From: GCA-2746795 sp964643965
GTDB lineage: Bacteria; Chloroflexota; Anaerolineae; Promineifilales; Promineifilaceae
Direction of reading: 5' to 3'
DNA: 25,425 nt
Assembly (NCBI GenBank): GCA_964643965.1
Contig: CAZXVH010000080.1
Span: 1-25,425 of the forward strand
The notes beneath the pieces are model-generated. The model had not been told where the DNA came from and did not search any database. It saw nothing but the letters and a program-made list of their open reading frames with translations. Position 1 is the first letter of the stretch. Every line of letters starts with the position of its first letter. The position numbers were made by a program, and so were the translations under genes. Below, one piece after another: positions 15,160 through 22,038 of this stretch.

Positions 15160-16182
15160 TCACGCAGCTACACTTTTAGGATCAATGCCGGCCGCTTTTA
15201 ACGCCTTGTTATAGGCAGAATTGGCTTTGGCGTTGGCAATCCGTGCTTGTCTGATTTCATCAGGGGACATATCATCGGTAATTTCCACCAGGTCCGGCTT
15301 GGGAATACCGGCGGCGCTGGGCATCGGGACCGCTGGAGCAGCAGCGGGGGCAGTAGTTTGAGCCGGGGCGGCAGTTTGAGCGGGGGCAGCAGCCGGATCC
15401 ACCCCGGCCGCTTTTAACGCCTTGTTGTAGGCAGAATTGGCTTTGGCGTTGGCAATCCGCGCGTTGCGCTTTTCTTCAGGTGACATATCGTCCGTCACTT
15501 CGATGAGGGTTGGTTTGGGGATGCCAGCTACTGCTGCTGGGGTAGGCGCAGCGCCGGCCGCAGGGGGAGCGCCAACGACTGCCGCGACTGGAGCGCCGGC
15601 TGAAACTGGCGCGGTTTTAGCCGCTTTCATAGCCGCTGATTTGGCTTTGGCGTTGGCAATCCGCGCTTTACGTACTTCGTCGGCGGGCATGTCATCGGTG
15701 ATATTGATAACCGGGTAATCTTTACCAGGAACCAACTCGACAGCGCCGCCAGCCGCAGCCGTGGCGGCCGGGGCCGCCACGGCTGGCGCCAGGTCGGCAT
15801 AAACGACGCCAGTACGAGCGGCATCCCAGCCATGCACGGCCGCAATTTTAACGGCCGTTATCGGATCATCTGGTACGCCGTCAATGGCGGTATGCAGGCG
15901 CTCTTTTTTATACTGCGGCCCGATCCGGAGATTGGCCCCCCGGGGAGTGGCGGCCGCTTGTTTAGCCGCCTGTCGTCGCGCTTCCCGGTATTGCACATCC
16001 GCATCCCCTTCAACCGGGATTTGGTAGCCAAACGTCAGGGCTGGATTATAGGCTCTGTTTTCTATTTCTGCGGCAGCGTTGCTCTGGATAACGGCCGTAT
16101 CCAGCCCCTTAACGGCCGCCGCCAATATCAAGGCAATAATGATTGTCAATAAAATAGCAGCAACAGCAATGAGTATAACCAT
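15160..16182 (-). CDS. Membrane-anchored protein with three internal repeats
   Basis: 340 residues, no recognised family. Residues 2-24 are a single hydrophobic anchor (VILIAVAAILLTIIIALILAA) with a negligible N-terminal tail. Residues 35-125 are charged. Three repeats follow at about 157-190, 221-264 and 292-335, joined by Ala/Pro-rich flexible linkers. Each repeat begins with a Val/Ile strand, then TDDMSPEE/D, then RxARIANAKANSAYNKALKAAG, predicted helical; the first has TDDMPADE and lacks NSAYNKAL. Repeats two and three are nearly identical also at DNA level, so the duplication is recent or kept uniform. AGGA lies 9 nt before the ATG. Repeats joined by flexible linkers suggest a multivalent binding or tether protein. 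The function is unknown. Confidence 0.75.
   Translation of the reverse strand: MVILIAVAAILLTIIIALILAAAVKGLDTAVIQSNAAAEIENRAYNPALTFGYQIPVEGDADVQYREARRQAAKQAAATPRGANLRIGPQYKKERLHTAIDGVPDDPITAVKIAAVHGWDAARTGVVYADLAPAVAAPAATAAAGGAVELVPGKDYPVINITDDMPADEVRKARIANAKAKSAAMKAAKTAPVSAGAPVAAVVGAPPAAGAAPTPAAVAGIPKPTLIEVTDDMSPEEKRNARIANAKANSAYNKALKAAGVDPAAAPAQTAAPAQTTAPAAAPAVPMPSAAGIPKPDLVEITDDMSPDEIRQARIANAKANSAYNKALKAAGIDPKSVAA
15185..15690 (-). repeat. DNA-level internal repeats in the membrane-anchored protein gene
   Basis: The segments at about 15187-15243 and 15406-15463 are almost base-for-base identical (CCGGCCGCTTTTAACGCC to GTTGGCAATCCG). A third, diverged copy lies at about 15620-15665 (TTGGCTTTGGCGTTGGCAAT). 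Synonymous positions are conserved, arguing for recent duplication or gene conversion rather than selection on protein alone. Confidence 0.75.
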
Positions 16183-16221
16183 GGCAGCATCCTTTGTTTC
16201 CTGGTGTAATGAATGGCGACC

Positions 16222-16249
16222 ATTATACAGTTTGTAACAGATTTCTCAA
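16222..16249 (-). promoter_or_regulatory. Promoter of the repeat-protein gene
   Basis: On the minus strand TTGAGA (16249-16244), a 16-bp spacer and a perfect TATAAT (16227-16222). Transcription would start near 16215, giving a leader of about 33 nt before the ATG at 16182. Confidence 0.6.
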
Positions 16250-16324
16250 ACAGAATCTCAGCTTGACGCCGGGTACATCTTCTGCCAAAATCCATGACAT
16301 GAACGGCCGTTATCAATCACAGGC

Positions 16325-16357
16325 AATAAAAAAGCCCGGTAACTGATTACCGGGCTT
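16325..16357 (-). terminator. Terminator of tRNA-Leu
   Basis: AAGCCCGGTAA, loop CTGA, TTACCGGGCTT (16332-16357) make a perfect 11-bp stem. Reading the minus strand, it is followed directly by a run of T (TTTTATTG), the classic rho-independent form. It begins two bases after the tRNA end. Confidence 0.85.
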
Positions 16358-16358
16358 A

Positions 16359-16443
<85 letters not shown>

Positions 16444-16456
16444 TCAAGTGGCGCGG

Positions 16457-16484
16457 ATTTTACCAATTCGACGCCAAAAGTCAA
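16457..16484 (-). promoter_or_regulatory. Promoter of tRNA-Leu
   Basis: On the minus strand TTGACT (16484-16479), a 16-bp spacer and TAAAAT (16462-16457). The start point would fall about 6-8 nt before the mature tRNA 5' end. Confidence 0.65.
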
Positions 16485-16539
16485 TATAAAATCGCCGCCA
16501 TTCCTAAGATTCATTCTTTGCCGCCCGAACATTCTGATT

Positions 16540-16675
16540 TAGGCAGGGGCGCGGATGTCCGATTTACGAGGAGTTCCCCATGAGCGGGGCGCATTACGAT
16601 GAATGAAAACCTGGGAGCGCGGACAGCTTGTCTGCGCAGTGCGGACAAGCTGTCCGCGCTCCCATTTACGAGGAG
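16540..16675 (+). repeat. Palindromic intergenic repeat element, two linked units
   Basis: The unit at about 16596-16675 has a leader GAATGAAAACCTGGGAGCG (16601-16619), a perfect 20-bp inverted repeat (GGGAGCGCGGACAGCTTGTC at 16613-16632 with its complement at 16644-16663) and the tail ATTTACGAGGAG (16664-16675). An upstream degenerate unit ends with the same ATTTACGAGGAG at 16562-16573 after GCGCGGATGTCCG. The leader also occurs, inverted, at 54-72. These shared parts show a dispersed repeat family. The tail supplies the AGGAG ribosome-binding site for the gene at 16682. The rest of 16485-16540 shows nothing. Confidence 0.75.
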
Positions 16676-16681
16676 AAAATA

Positions 16682-17122
16682 ATGTCAATTTCCGTTGATA
16701 TACTGAAACGAGTACCCCTATTTGCCAATCTCAACAGCGAAGAATTGGCGCAAATTGCCCACATCTGCGCGGAAGAGCAGGCGCCAGCAGGCGCACTCCT
16801 TATCGAGCAAAATACCACCGGCACGGCGATGTACATCATTGCCAAAGGTTCAGTAGATGTGTTCATCAGCGGCTTAAATGATGCCCGCAGCCTGGTGGTA
16901 TTGGGCAAAGGCCAGGTCATTGGCGAAATGGCGCTCATCGATCAAGGGTATCGCTCCGCCTCTGTCAAAGTAACCCAGGGCGAAACCAGCCTATATCGTG
17001 TTGAAAGCAAAGACTTTTTTGACCTGTGTGAAAGAAATAACCATATCGGTTATATTGTGATGCGCAATCTGGCTGTGGATGTCGCCTTTAAATTACGGCA
17101 TCGAAACTTGGCGGAATTTTAA
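16682..17122 (+). CDS. Stand-alone cyclic-nucleotide-binding domain protein
   Basis: 146 residues, one CNB domain of the CRP/PKA type with no DNA-binding or catalytic part. The beta roll runs from about residue 12 to 108 (PLFANLNSEELAQIA, then GALLIEQNTTGTAMYIIAKGSVDV), and the phosphate-binding cassette is GEMALIDQGYRSASV with G81, E82 and R91 all present, so cAMP or cGMP binding is plausible. A helix closes the C-terminus. The open frame extends upstream to 16628, but that part is the palindromic repeat; the ATG at 16682 has AGGAG 6 nt before it. It is followed 10 nt later by a 78-aa gene. It could act as a free regulatory subunit or a nucleotide buffer. No nucleotide cyclase is in the window. 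Confidence 0.87.
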   Translation: MSISVDILKRVPLFANLNSEELAQIAHICAEEQAPAGALLIEQNTTGTAMYIIAKGSVDVFISGLNDARSLVVLGKGQVIGEMALIDQGYRSASVKVTQGETSLYRVESKDFFDLCERNNHIGYIVMRNLAVDVAFKLRHRNLAEF

Positions 17123-17132
17123 AGGAGCAGCC

Positions 17133-17369
17133 ATGACAAATGATATTTTCTATAAAGTAAGCTTTGTGGTTTCTGGCAGCAGCGCCCACCCCGGCGCTAT
17201 TATGACGGTGGAAAAACGGCCGAAAATTGGCGAAGAGGTTCAATTTAACGGCACGATCTTTACCATCACGGAAGTGATGGAATTGATGCCGCCGGTGGGC
17301 AATTTCGGTTTTTTGCATGTTACTTGTGAATATCTGCGCGAGGCTACTCCTGAGGAAACAGAGGAGTAA
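17133..17369 (+). CDS. Small hypothetical protein (78 aa)
   Basis: Starts at ATG 17133 after a clear AAAGGAG ribosome-binding site, 10 nt downstream of the CNB gene, so the two are probably co-transcribed. Predicted mostly beta (YKVSFVVSG; AIMTVEKRPKIGEEVQF; TIFTITEVMELM; FGFLHVTCEYL) with an acidic end (ATPEETEE). No Cys pair, signal peptide or membrane segment. I do not recognise the family. A longer frame to 17079 overlaps the CNB gene and lacks its own ribosome-binding site. Confidence 0.7.
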   Translation: MTNDIFYKVSFVVSGSSAHPGAIMTVEKRPKIGEEVQFNGTIFTITEVMELMPPVGNFGFLHVTCEYLREATPEETEE

Positions 17370-17405
17370 CGAGGAAAACGGAGGGCGTATTCACGCCTCA
17401 CGAGA

Positions 17406-18281
17406 TCAGGCCACCTGCACCGCATTGACCGCCAGCTTACCCGCTTCTTCCAAACCAGCTAACTGCTGTCCTTTGGCGTTGATCCAATGAATGGCATATT
17501 GGTCCATTAACTGATCCAGCGCCTGCCATAAATCTGCATTGGCCACCGGTTTGCCATCTCGCTTCAACCACTGTCGCCGCCGCCAACCTTGAATCCATTT
17601 TGTAACCCCTTGATAAACGTAATCTGAAGTAGTGAATACCTGAACAGGGCTGTGGGCGGGCAGAAGCAGCAGCCCCTCCAGCGCCGCTTGAAGCTCCATG
17701 CGGTTGTTGGTGGTGGCGGGGGCGGAACCGCTAGCCTGCTCCGTCTCTTCCCCTTCTTCCAGCACCACGCCCCAACCGCCCGGCCCCGGATTGCCTTTGC
17801 ATGAGGCGCGTAAATATAATTTGGGGGCGTTGTCATCGACCTGGGCGGCGGGCGTGATTTCCAGGCGGGCCTGCCGCGCCAGTTGGTCTACCTGCTCATT
17901 GCGGACGTCGCCAGCATGCCCTTTCACCCAATGCCAATCAATCTCATGCGTTTTCACCAGGGGCCATAACTGCTGCCACAAATCGGCGTTGGAGACGGGC
18001 TTACCGCCCTGCAACTGCCAGTTGTTGGCCGCCCATTTTTCGATGTATTGGGTGATGCCCTGGCGCAAATATTGGGAATCGGTATGGAATTCGATGGTAG
18101 ACGGCCGTTTCAAAGCCTCCAGCGCTGAAATGGCCGCCTGTAACTCCATGCGGTTGTTGGTGGTATTGGGGTGGTTGCCCGTCAGCGCCTTCTCATGTTC
18201 GCCATAGAGCAAAACGGCCGCCCAGCCGCCAATGCCCGGATTGGGGTCCGCCCCGCCGTCTGAATAAATCGTCACCTTCAT
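17406..18281 (-). CDS. Tandem RNase HI protein, second domain degenerate
   Basis: 291 residues, about twice a normal RNase HI. Domain 1 (1-140) has the full catalytic set D8 (YSDGG), E46 (NRMELQAA), D68 (HTDSQYL), D132 (NEQVDQLA) and the helper H122 (KGHAG), so it should cut RNA in RNA:DNA hybrids. Domain 2 (about 152-291) is clearly related (GNPGPGGWGVVLEEG; TTNNRMELQAAL; NADLWQAL) and keeps E196, but the other positions are R158, T218 and G281, and the His is about Q272. It is therefore almost certainly inactive and may bind hybrid or partner. The gene begins 6 nt after the FprA stop on the same strand, so both are probably on one message. The two domains align well, pointing to internal duplication. 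Confidence 0.92.
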   Translation of the reverse strand: MKVTIYSDGGADPNPGIGGWAAVLLYGEHEKALTGNHPNTTNNRMELQAAISALEALKRPSTIEFHTDSQYLRQGITQYIEKWAANNWQLQGGKPVSNADLWQQLWPLVKTHEIDWHWVKGHAGDVRNEQVDQLARQARLEITPAAQVDDNAPKLYLRASCKGNPGPGGWGVVLEEGEETEQASGSAPATTNNRMELQAALEGLLLLPAHSPVQVFTTSDYVYQGVTKWIQGWRRRQWLKRDGKPVANADLWQALDQLMDQYAIHWINAKGQQLAGLEEAGKLAVNAVQVA

Positions 18282-18287
18282 AAGCAG

Positions 18288-19688
18288 CTATCGTCCCAAT
18301 GCTGCCAGCATCTCAGCGGCGCTGGTGAATTTGATACGCGGGCGGCCCTGCGCTTCGCCATGGGCGATCTCCAGGGCGTCAAGCCGTTCCCAGTCGGCAT
18401 AGGTGAAAAAGTCGGGTTGCTTTTCCTGGATGAAGGCGACGACAGCTTCCGGGTCGGGGGTTTCCGGACAGAGCGTTTTGGCGGCGGCGGCATCTTCTAG
18501 CATATGTTTCACCGTTTCCAGCGCGTCCGGCTTATTAGTGCCAATGACGCCAGACGGCCCTCGTTTGATCCAGCCGCCAGTATACAACCCTACCAAAGGC
18601 TCTTTGCTTTCCGGATCGAGGATACGCCCTTCCTTGTTGAGGATGACGCCCCACCTATCATAGAAAGGTACGCCAGAGATAGGTACGCCGCGGTAGCCAA
18701 TAGCCCGGAAGACAAGATCGGCGGGCAGGTCTTCAAACTGCTCAGTGGCGCGGGGCCGCAGCGTCCCGGCGTCGGTGGCATATAGTTCATTTTTAACCAG
18801 GCGCACATGGGTTAAACGGTCGTTTTCATCCCCAATCAGCGCCACCGGTGAAACCAGGAACCGTATCGTCAACCGCCGCGCCTTATTTGTTGGTTTAGCG
18901 TTAGCGTAGCCCTGGATTATCTCCACCTTTTTCATGGTGGCCCGATCTGAACTGTTGGCCAACGCCGCCTGGCTCAATTCATCCAGCGTCGCTTCTTCAG
19001 GCAAGACACAGGCTTCCGTATCCGCCATCTCCCCTAACTCTTTGATTTCTGGCGTGGTAAAAGCGGCCTGCGCCGGCCCACGTCGGCCCAAAATATATAC
19101 ATTTTTGATCTGGCTCTTACTCAAGGCTTCCAGCGCATAATCAGCAATGTCGGTTTGGCGCAGTTCCTCCGGGGTGCGGCATAAAATGCGGGCCACATCC
19201 ATCGCCACATTGCCAATGCCCACCACCACCACATTCTCACCAGACAAATCGATCTCATAATCTCGGTAATCAGGATGGCCGTTATACCAGGCCACAAATT
19301 CCGTAGCTGGCAGGCTGCCTTGCAACTCTTCACCCGGAATATTCAGGTGGCGATCCGTTTGTGCGCCGGTGGTAAAAACGATTTGGTGATAAAAGGTTTT
19401 CAGTTCCGGCACAGTAATATGGCTGCCAATTTCCACATTGCCAAAGAAACGAAAGGCCGGGTTATGGGCGATGCGATCATACACTTTTGTCACCGATTTG
19501 ATTTTTTGATGATCTGGGGCCACGCCATAACGCACCAGGCCAAAGGGGACGGGCAGCCGTTCAAACATATCAACGGTAACAGTGACATCTTTTTGCTTGA
19601 GCAGGTGTTCGGCGGTGTAAAAGCCGGTAGGACCGGCGCCAATAATCGCCACACGCAGTGGGTTTTCCGGGACGCCAACTTGAGACAT
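18288..19688 (-). CDS. fprA: FprA-type ferredoxin/flavodoxin–NADP+ reductase
   Basis: 466 residues, close to adrenodoxin-reductase-family FprA. An FAD-binding GAGPTGFYTAEHLL lies at about 17-30. The family block LPVPFGLVRYGVAPDH follows, which contacts the flavin and redox partner. The NADP(H) Rossmann motif is GIGNVAMDVARIL (about 156-168), and near the C-terminus stands the diagnostic GWIKRGPSGVIGTNK. It would move electrons between NADPH and a small iron-sulfur protein or flavodoxin in the cytoplasm. No ferredoxin gene is near. AAAGGAG precedes the ATG by 6 nt. The tandem RNase HI gene follows by 6 nt; no functional link is known. Confidence 0.94.
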   Translation of the reverse strand: MSQVGVPENPLRVAIIGAGPTGFYTAEHLLKQKDVTVTVDMFERLPVPFGLVRYGVAPDHQKIKSVTKVYDRIAHNPAFRFFGNVEIGSHITVPELKTFYHQIVFTTGAQTDRHLNIPGEELQGSLPATEFVAWYNGHPDYRDYEIDLSGENVVVVGIGNVAMDVARILCRTPEELRQTDIADYALEALSKSQIKNVYILGRRGPAQAAFTTPEIKELGEMADTEACVLPEEATLDELSQAALANSSDRATMKKVEIIQGYANAKPTNKARRLTIRFLVSPVALIGDENDRLTHVRLVKNELYATDAGTLRPRATEQFEDLPADLVFRAIGYRGVPISGVPFYDRWGVILNKEGRILDPESKEPLVGLYTGGWIKRGPSGVIGTNKPDALETVKHMLEDAAAAKTLCPETPDPEAVVAFIQEKQPDFFTYADWERLDALEIAHGEAQGRPRIKFTSAAEMLAALGR

Positions 19689-19753
19689 ATCAGGCTCCTT
19701 TTATAGAGAATGGTAGGGTTGGTAAATAATTTTGTTCTGGTGATAAGAAGTGT

Positions 19754-19770
19754 AACTTCTCAAAGAAGTT
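19754..19770 (-). terminator. Small hairpin downstream of the CBS-domain gene
   Basis: AACTTCT and AGAAGTT pair over 7 bp around CAA, 22 nt after the CBS-domain gene stop on the minus strand. The bases after it (ACACTTCTTATC) are only moderately T-rich, so it is a weak terminator candidate. Confidence 0.35.
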
Positions 19771-19791
19771 GCCCTTCATAATTACGCCCAA

Positions 19792-20226
19792 CTACGACTC
19801 ATCGGCCATAATTTGGGTTTCCAGGGTATCAATTTCACCCCGGTAACGATCTCGTTCTGCTTTCATGATGTCGCCAATAGAGACGATGCCCACCAGCTTG
19901 CCCTCCTCCAGGATGGGCAAATGGCGGAAATGCTTTTCGGTCATGGTGTGGGCAATGGAGAAGGTGTCGTCGTTGGGGACGCCGGTTATAAGCTGCTGCG
20001 TCATCAGGTCGGCCACCAGCAAGTCAAATAGGGCCTCACCTGCCGCCGCCGCCCGAATGATGTCTCGCTCAGAGAGAATACCGATGGGCGTTCCTCCCTT
20101 GTCGACTACCACCAATGCCCCAATATTGTGCCGGGTCAACATTTTCACGGCGTCACGAATTTGTTTATCCGGGGTGATGGTAATGACGTTCATGCCTTTT
20201 TTGGAGAGAATTGAGCGTAATTTCAT
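19792..20226 (-). CDS. Tandem CBS-domain protein
   Basis: 144 residues made of two CBS motifs (a Bateman pair). The first is at about 15-70 (ITITPDKQIRDAVKMLTRHNIGALVVVD, then GILSERDIIRA) and the second at about 80-135 (MTQQLITGVPNDDTFSIAHTMTEKHFRHLPIL, then GIVSIGDIMKA). Such pairs bind adenine nucleotides and normally regulate a partner, but here nothing else is attached. Cytoplasmic. AAGGAAGGA lies just before the ATG. It is probably transcribed alone; no promoter stands out. The partner is unknown. Confidence 0.92.
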   Translation of the reverse strand: MKLRSILSKKGMNVITITPDKQIRDAVKMLTRHNIGALVVVDKGGTPIGILSERDIIRAAAAGEALFDLLVADLMTQQLITGVPNDDTFSIAHTMTEKHFRHLPILEEGKLVGIVSIGDIMKAERDRYRGEIDTLETQIMADES

Positions 20227-20364
20227 GACTTCCTTCCTTTTATTGAAGATTCAGTAGTTCAAAAAACCAATTTTTATCTGTAGATCAACGCAGCTTTGTA
20301 CTGAGCGACGTCGAACTATTACACTGATATTTTTGGTTCAATCGTATCTTCTCAATAAACTGGG

Positions 20365-20427
20365 AGATTACAAAAGTTTTGGCATCAGAATGTTCATGCA
20401 AAGCTAATTCTGAAACTTTTGTAATCT
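20365..20427. repeat. Long inverted repeat in the 20227-20462 gap
   Basis: AGATTACAAAAGTTT (20365-20379) and its exact complement (20413-20427) form a 15-bp stem. Inside it CAGAAT (20385) and ATTCTG (20407) also pair, giving a hairpin of about 63 nt. It lies about 36 nt after the LysM–hydrolase stop on the minus strand, with no T-run, so it could be a terminator or a small inserted palindrome. The rest of this 236-bp gap is A/T-rich with no gene. Confidence 0.6.
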
Positions 20428-20462
20428 TTGTCCCCAAATATTGAGATGTTACAACCGTGTCC

Positions 20463-21878
20463 CTAATTGCCGCCCATCACGCTATGCAGCGATTCACAAG
20501 CGGGACAGCTCATATCTGGCCGAATGATAGCATAACCGGCCTGCGGGTCACTGTTTATATCATACTCCGTGTAATCCACATTAAACACCGTCATAAGACG
20601 CACCTTGTTGCTGTTGCGTGACAGTTGAGCCGCTTCCGCCAGCCATAAGGCCTGTTCTGCCACGGTGGTATTAGCCGCCCAGGAAAAAGCGGGAGGCACA
20701 CCGGGGAAGCCTTCCGGGGAAAGATACCCCAACTCGGTGAAGCAAACCATCTTCTGCCCGCCAAAGGTATTATGATACAAATTCAGGGTGGGCAAAAAAT
20801 ACCAACTGTAATGGTTGCTGCCGCTGGGATGCCCCACTGTTTGTGTGGGCGAGGTAGCCCCGACATTATGATGCGCCCCGATGCAATCCATATAGTTGAC
20901 CGCCCCTGCCTGGTACATGCCGGACAAATAACGGTTATCCGCCCAGGCGTTGTAGCCATTGTCAAAACCGGTAGGCGCTAAAGCCCCGGAAATGACCATG
21001 GTAGTGGGATTCACCGCTTTAATCGCTTCATAAGCGGGTCTGAGCATGTTGTTGGTATAGGAAACAGGGCTGATTTCACCGGCCGGCCATTCATAATCAA
21101 TATTCTGCTCATTCCATACCTCAATGGCATCTGGCGCTAAAGCGGCCACACCACTCATAAACTGGGTGAAGCTGACAAAATCAATGCCGTTTGGCCCAGG
21201 ATATGGTTGCGCCCCGGCCACAGAAACAAGCACCTTGAAGCCCTGGTCATGCCCCGCTTGAATTTCGTCAGCCAGTTCGTTGGCGGAATCGCCTGCCGTC
21301 CATTTATATTGGAACTTGGCCCACTCCATGCCGGCATAATCCATCTGGTCCGGGTAGGCCAAGACCAGGGTTTGGCCCCCTAATTCAAAGCTGGAAGCGG
21401 GCGGCGGCGTTACCGGTGTGGGGGTAGGCGTGGGTTGGCCGCCTGTGCCGCTGGGGATGAGCAAAACCTGACCGGCATAGATCAAATTGGGGTTGGTGAT
21501 TTGCGGGTTGGCCTGCATGATGGCGTAGATAGTGGTATTGAAGCGGATGGCAATTTTGGTTAAAGTATCACCTGGCTGCACCACATAGGTTATGTAGTAT
21601 GGCGGCGTGGTCGGCGACGGCACAATGGTCGTTGTGGGGCCGGGCGTACTGGTTGGCCCCACCGGAATTTCAATGGTATCGCCGGCGAAAATCAAATTAG
21701 GGTTGGTTATTTTGGGATTTGCTTGCACAATGGCGTCAACGGTGGCGCCGTATGTGCGGGATAAGCCCCATAATGTATCCCCCCATTGAATGGTGTAGGC
21801 GAAGGCAAACACCATGGTGACGGAAACCATTAATAACAAGAGCGCGGCCACAACCGCTATCAAACGGGATTTTTTCAT
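20463..21878 (-). CDS. Secreted LysM–glycoside hydrolase-like protein
   Basis: 471 residues. Signal peptide about 1-27 (KKSRLIAVVAALLLLMVSVTM). LysM modules at about 28-73 (YTIQWGDTLWGLSRTYG) and 95-143 (YVVQPGDTLTKIAIRFN) bind peptidoglycan or chitin-type glycans. A Pro/Thr linker (148-165) leads to a TIM-barrel hydrolase-like domain. Its candidate catalytic acids are E257 in EVWNEQN and E382 in CFTELGY, in positions fitting clan GH-A enzymes (GH5/GH39-like); the substrate cannot be told. Probably a cell-wall or extracellular polysaccharide enzyme. The start was chosen at the ATG at 21878, which has AGGAGG 6 nt upstream and begins the signal peptide; a longer frame to 21989 covers the promoter and is rejected. 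Confidence 0.9.
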   Translation of the reverse strand: MKKSRLIAVVAALLLLMVSVTMVFAFAYTIQWGDTLWGLSRTYGATVDAIVQANPKITNPNLIFAGDTIEIPVGPTSTPGPTTTIVPSPTTPPYYITYVVQPGDTLTKIAIRFNTTIYAIMQANPQITNPNLIYAGQVLLIPSGTGGQPTPTPTPVTPPPASSFELGGQTLVLAYPDQMDYAGMEWAKFQYKWTAGDSANELADEIQAGHDQGFKVLVSVAGAQPYPGPNGIDFVSFTQFMSGVAALAPDAIEVWNEQNIDYEWPAGEISPVSYTNNMLRPAYEAIKAVNPTTMVISGALAPTGFDNGYNAWADNRYLSGMYQAGAVNYMDCIGAHHNVGATSPTQTVGHPSGSNHYSWYFLPTLNLYHNTFGGQKMVCFTELGYLSPEGFPGVPPAFSWAANTTVAEQALWLAEAAQLSRNSNKVRLMTVFNVDYTEYDINSDPQAGYAIIRPDMSCPACESLHSVMGGN

Positions 21879-21957
21879 GATCTGCCTCCTGAACTGCTCA
21901 GATCCATAAGGATTTGCAAACATACAGACCTGCACTATACGATATACTCCCCTATAC

Positions 21958-21985
21958 ATTATAAAGATTCTTAACACAGACACAA
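21958..21985 (-). promoter_or_regulatory. Promoter of the LysM–hydrolase gene
   Basis: On the minus strand TTGTGT (21985-21980), a 16-bp spacer and a perfect TATAAT (21963-21958). The leader would be about 70 nt. Three TATAC direct repeats at 21936, 21943 and 21953 lie around the start region and might bind a regulator. Confidence 0.5.
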
Positions 21986-22038
21986 GCAATTAAAAGAAGG
22001 AACGCAAAAATACACAGCGAAATTACAGGAGGAAGAAG

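Noticed and set aside
16628..16681. Upstream extension of the CNB protein (18 codons)
   Set aside because: These codons are the palindromic repeat; the internal ATG has a proper AGGAG at 6 nt.
17698..18207. Plus-strand open frame of 169 codons opposite the tandem RNase H gene
   Set aside because: Composition is Ser/Cys-rich shadow translation, with no ribosome-binding site and a clear enzyme on the other strand.
20300..20330. CTGAGCGACGTCGAA-like segment as a dispersed repeat
   Set aside because: It looks like a common intergenic repeat from memory, but only one copy is in the window, so it is not supported here.
21879..21989. Upstream extension of the LysM protein (37 codons)
   Set aside because: It would bury the signal peptide, and it overlaps the TATAAT promoter; AGGAGG marks the later start.
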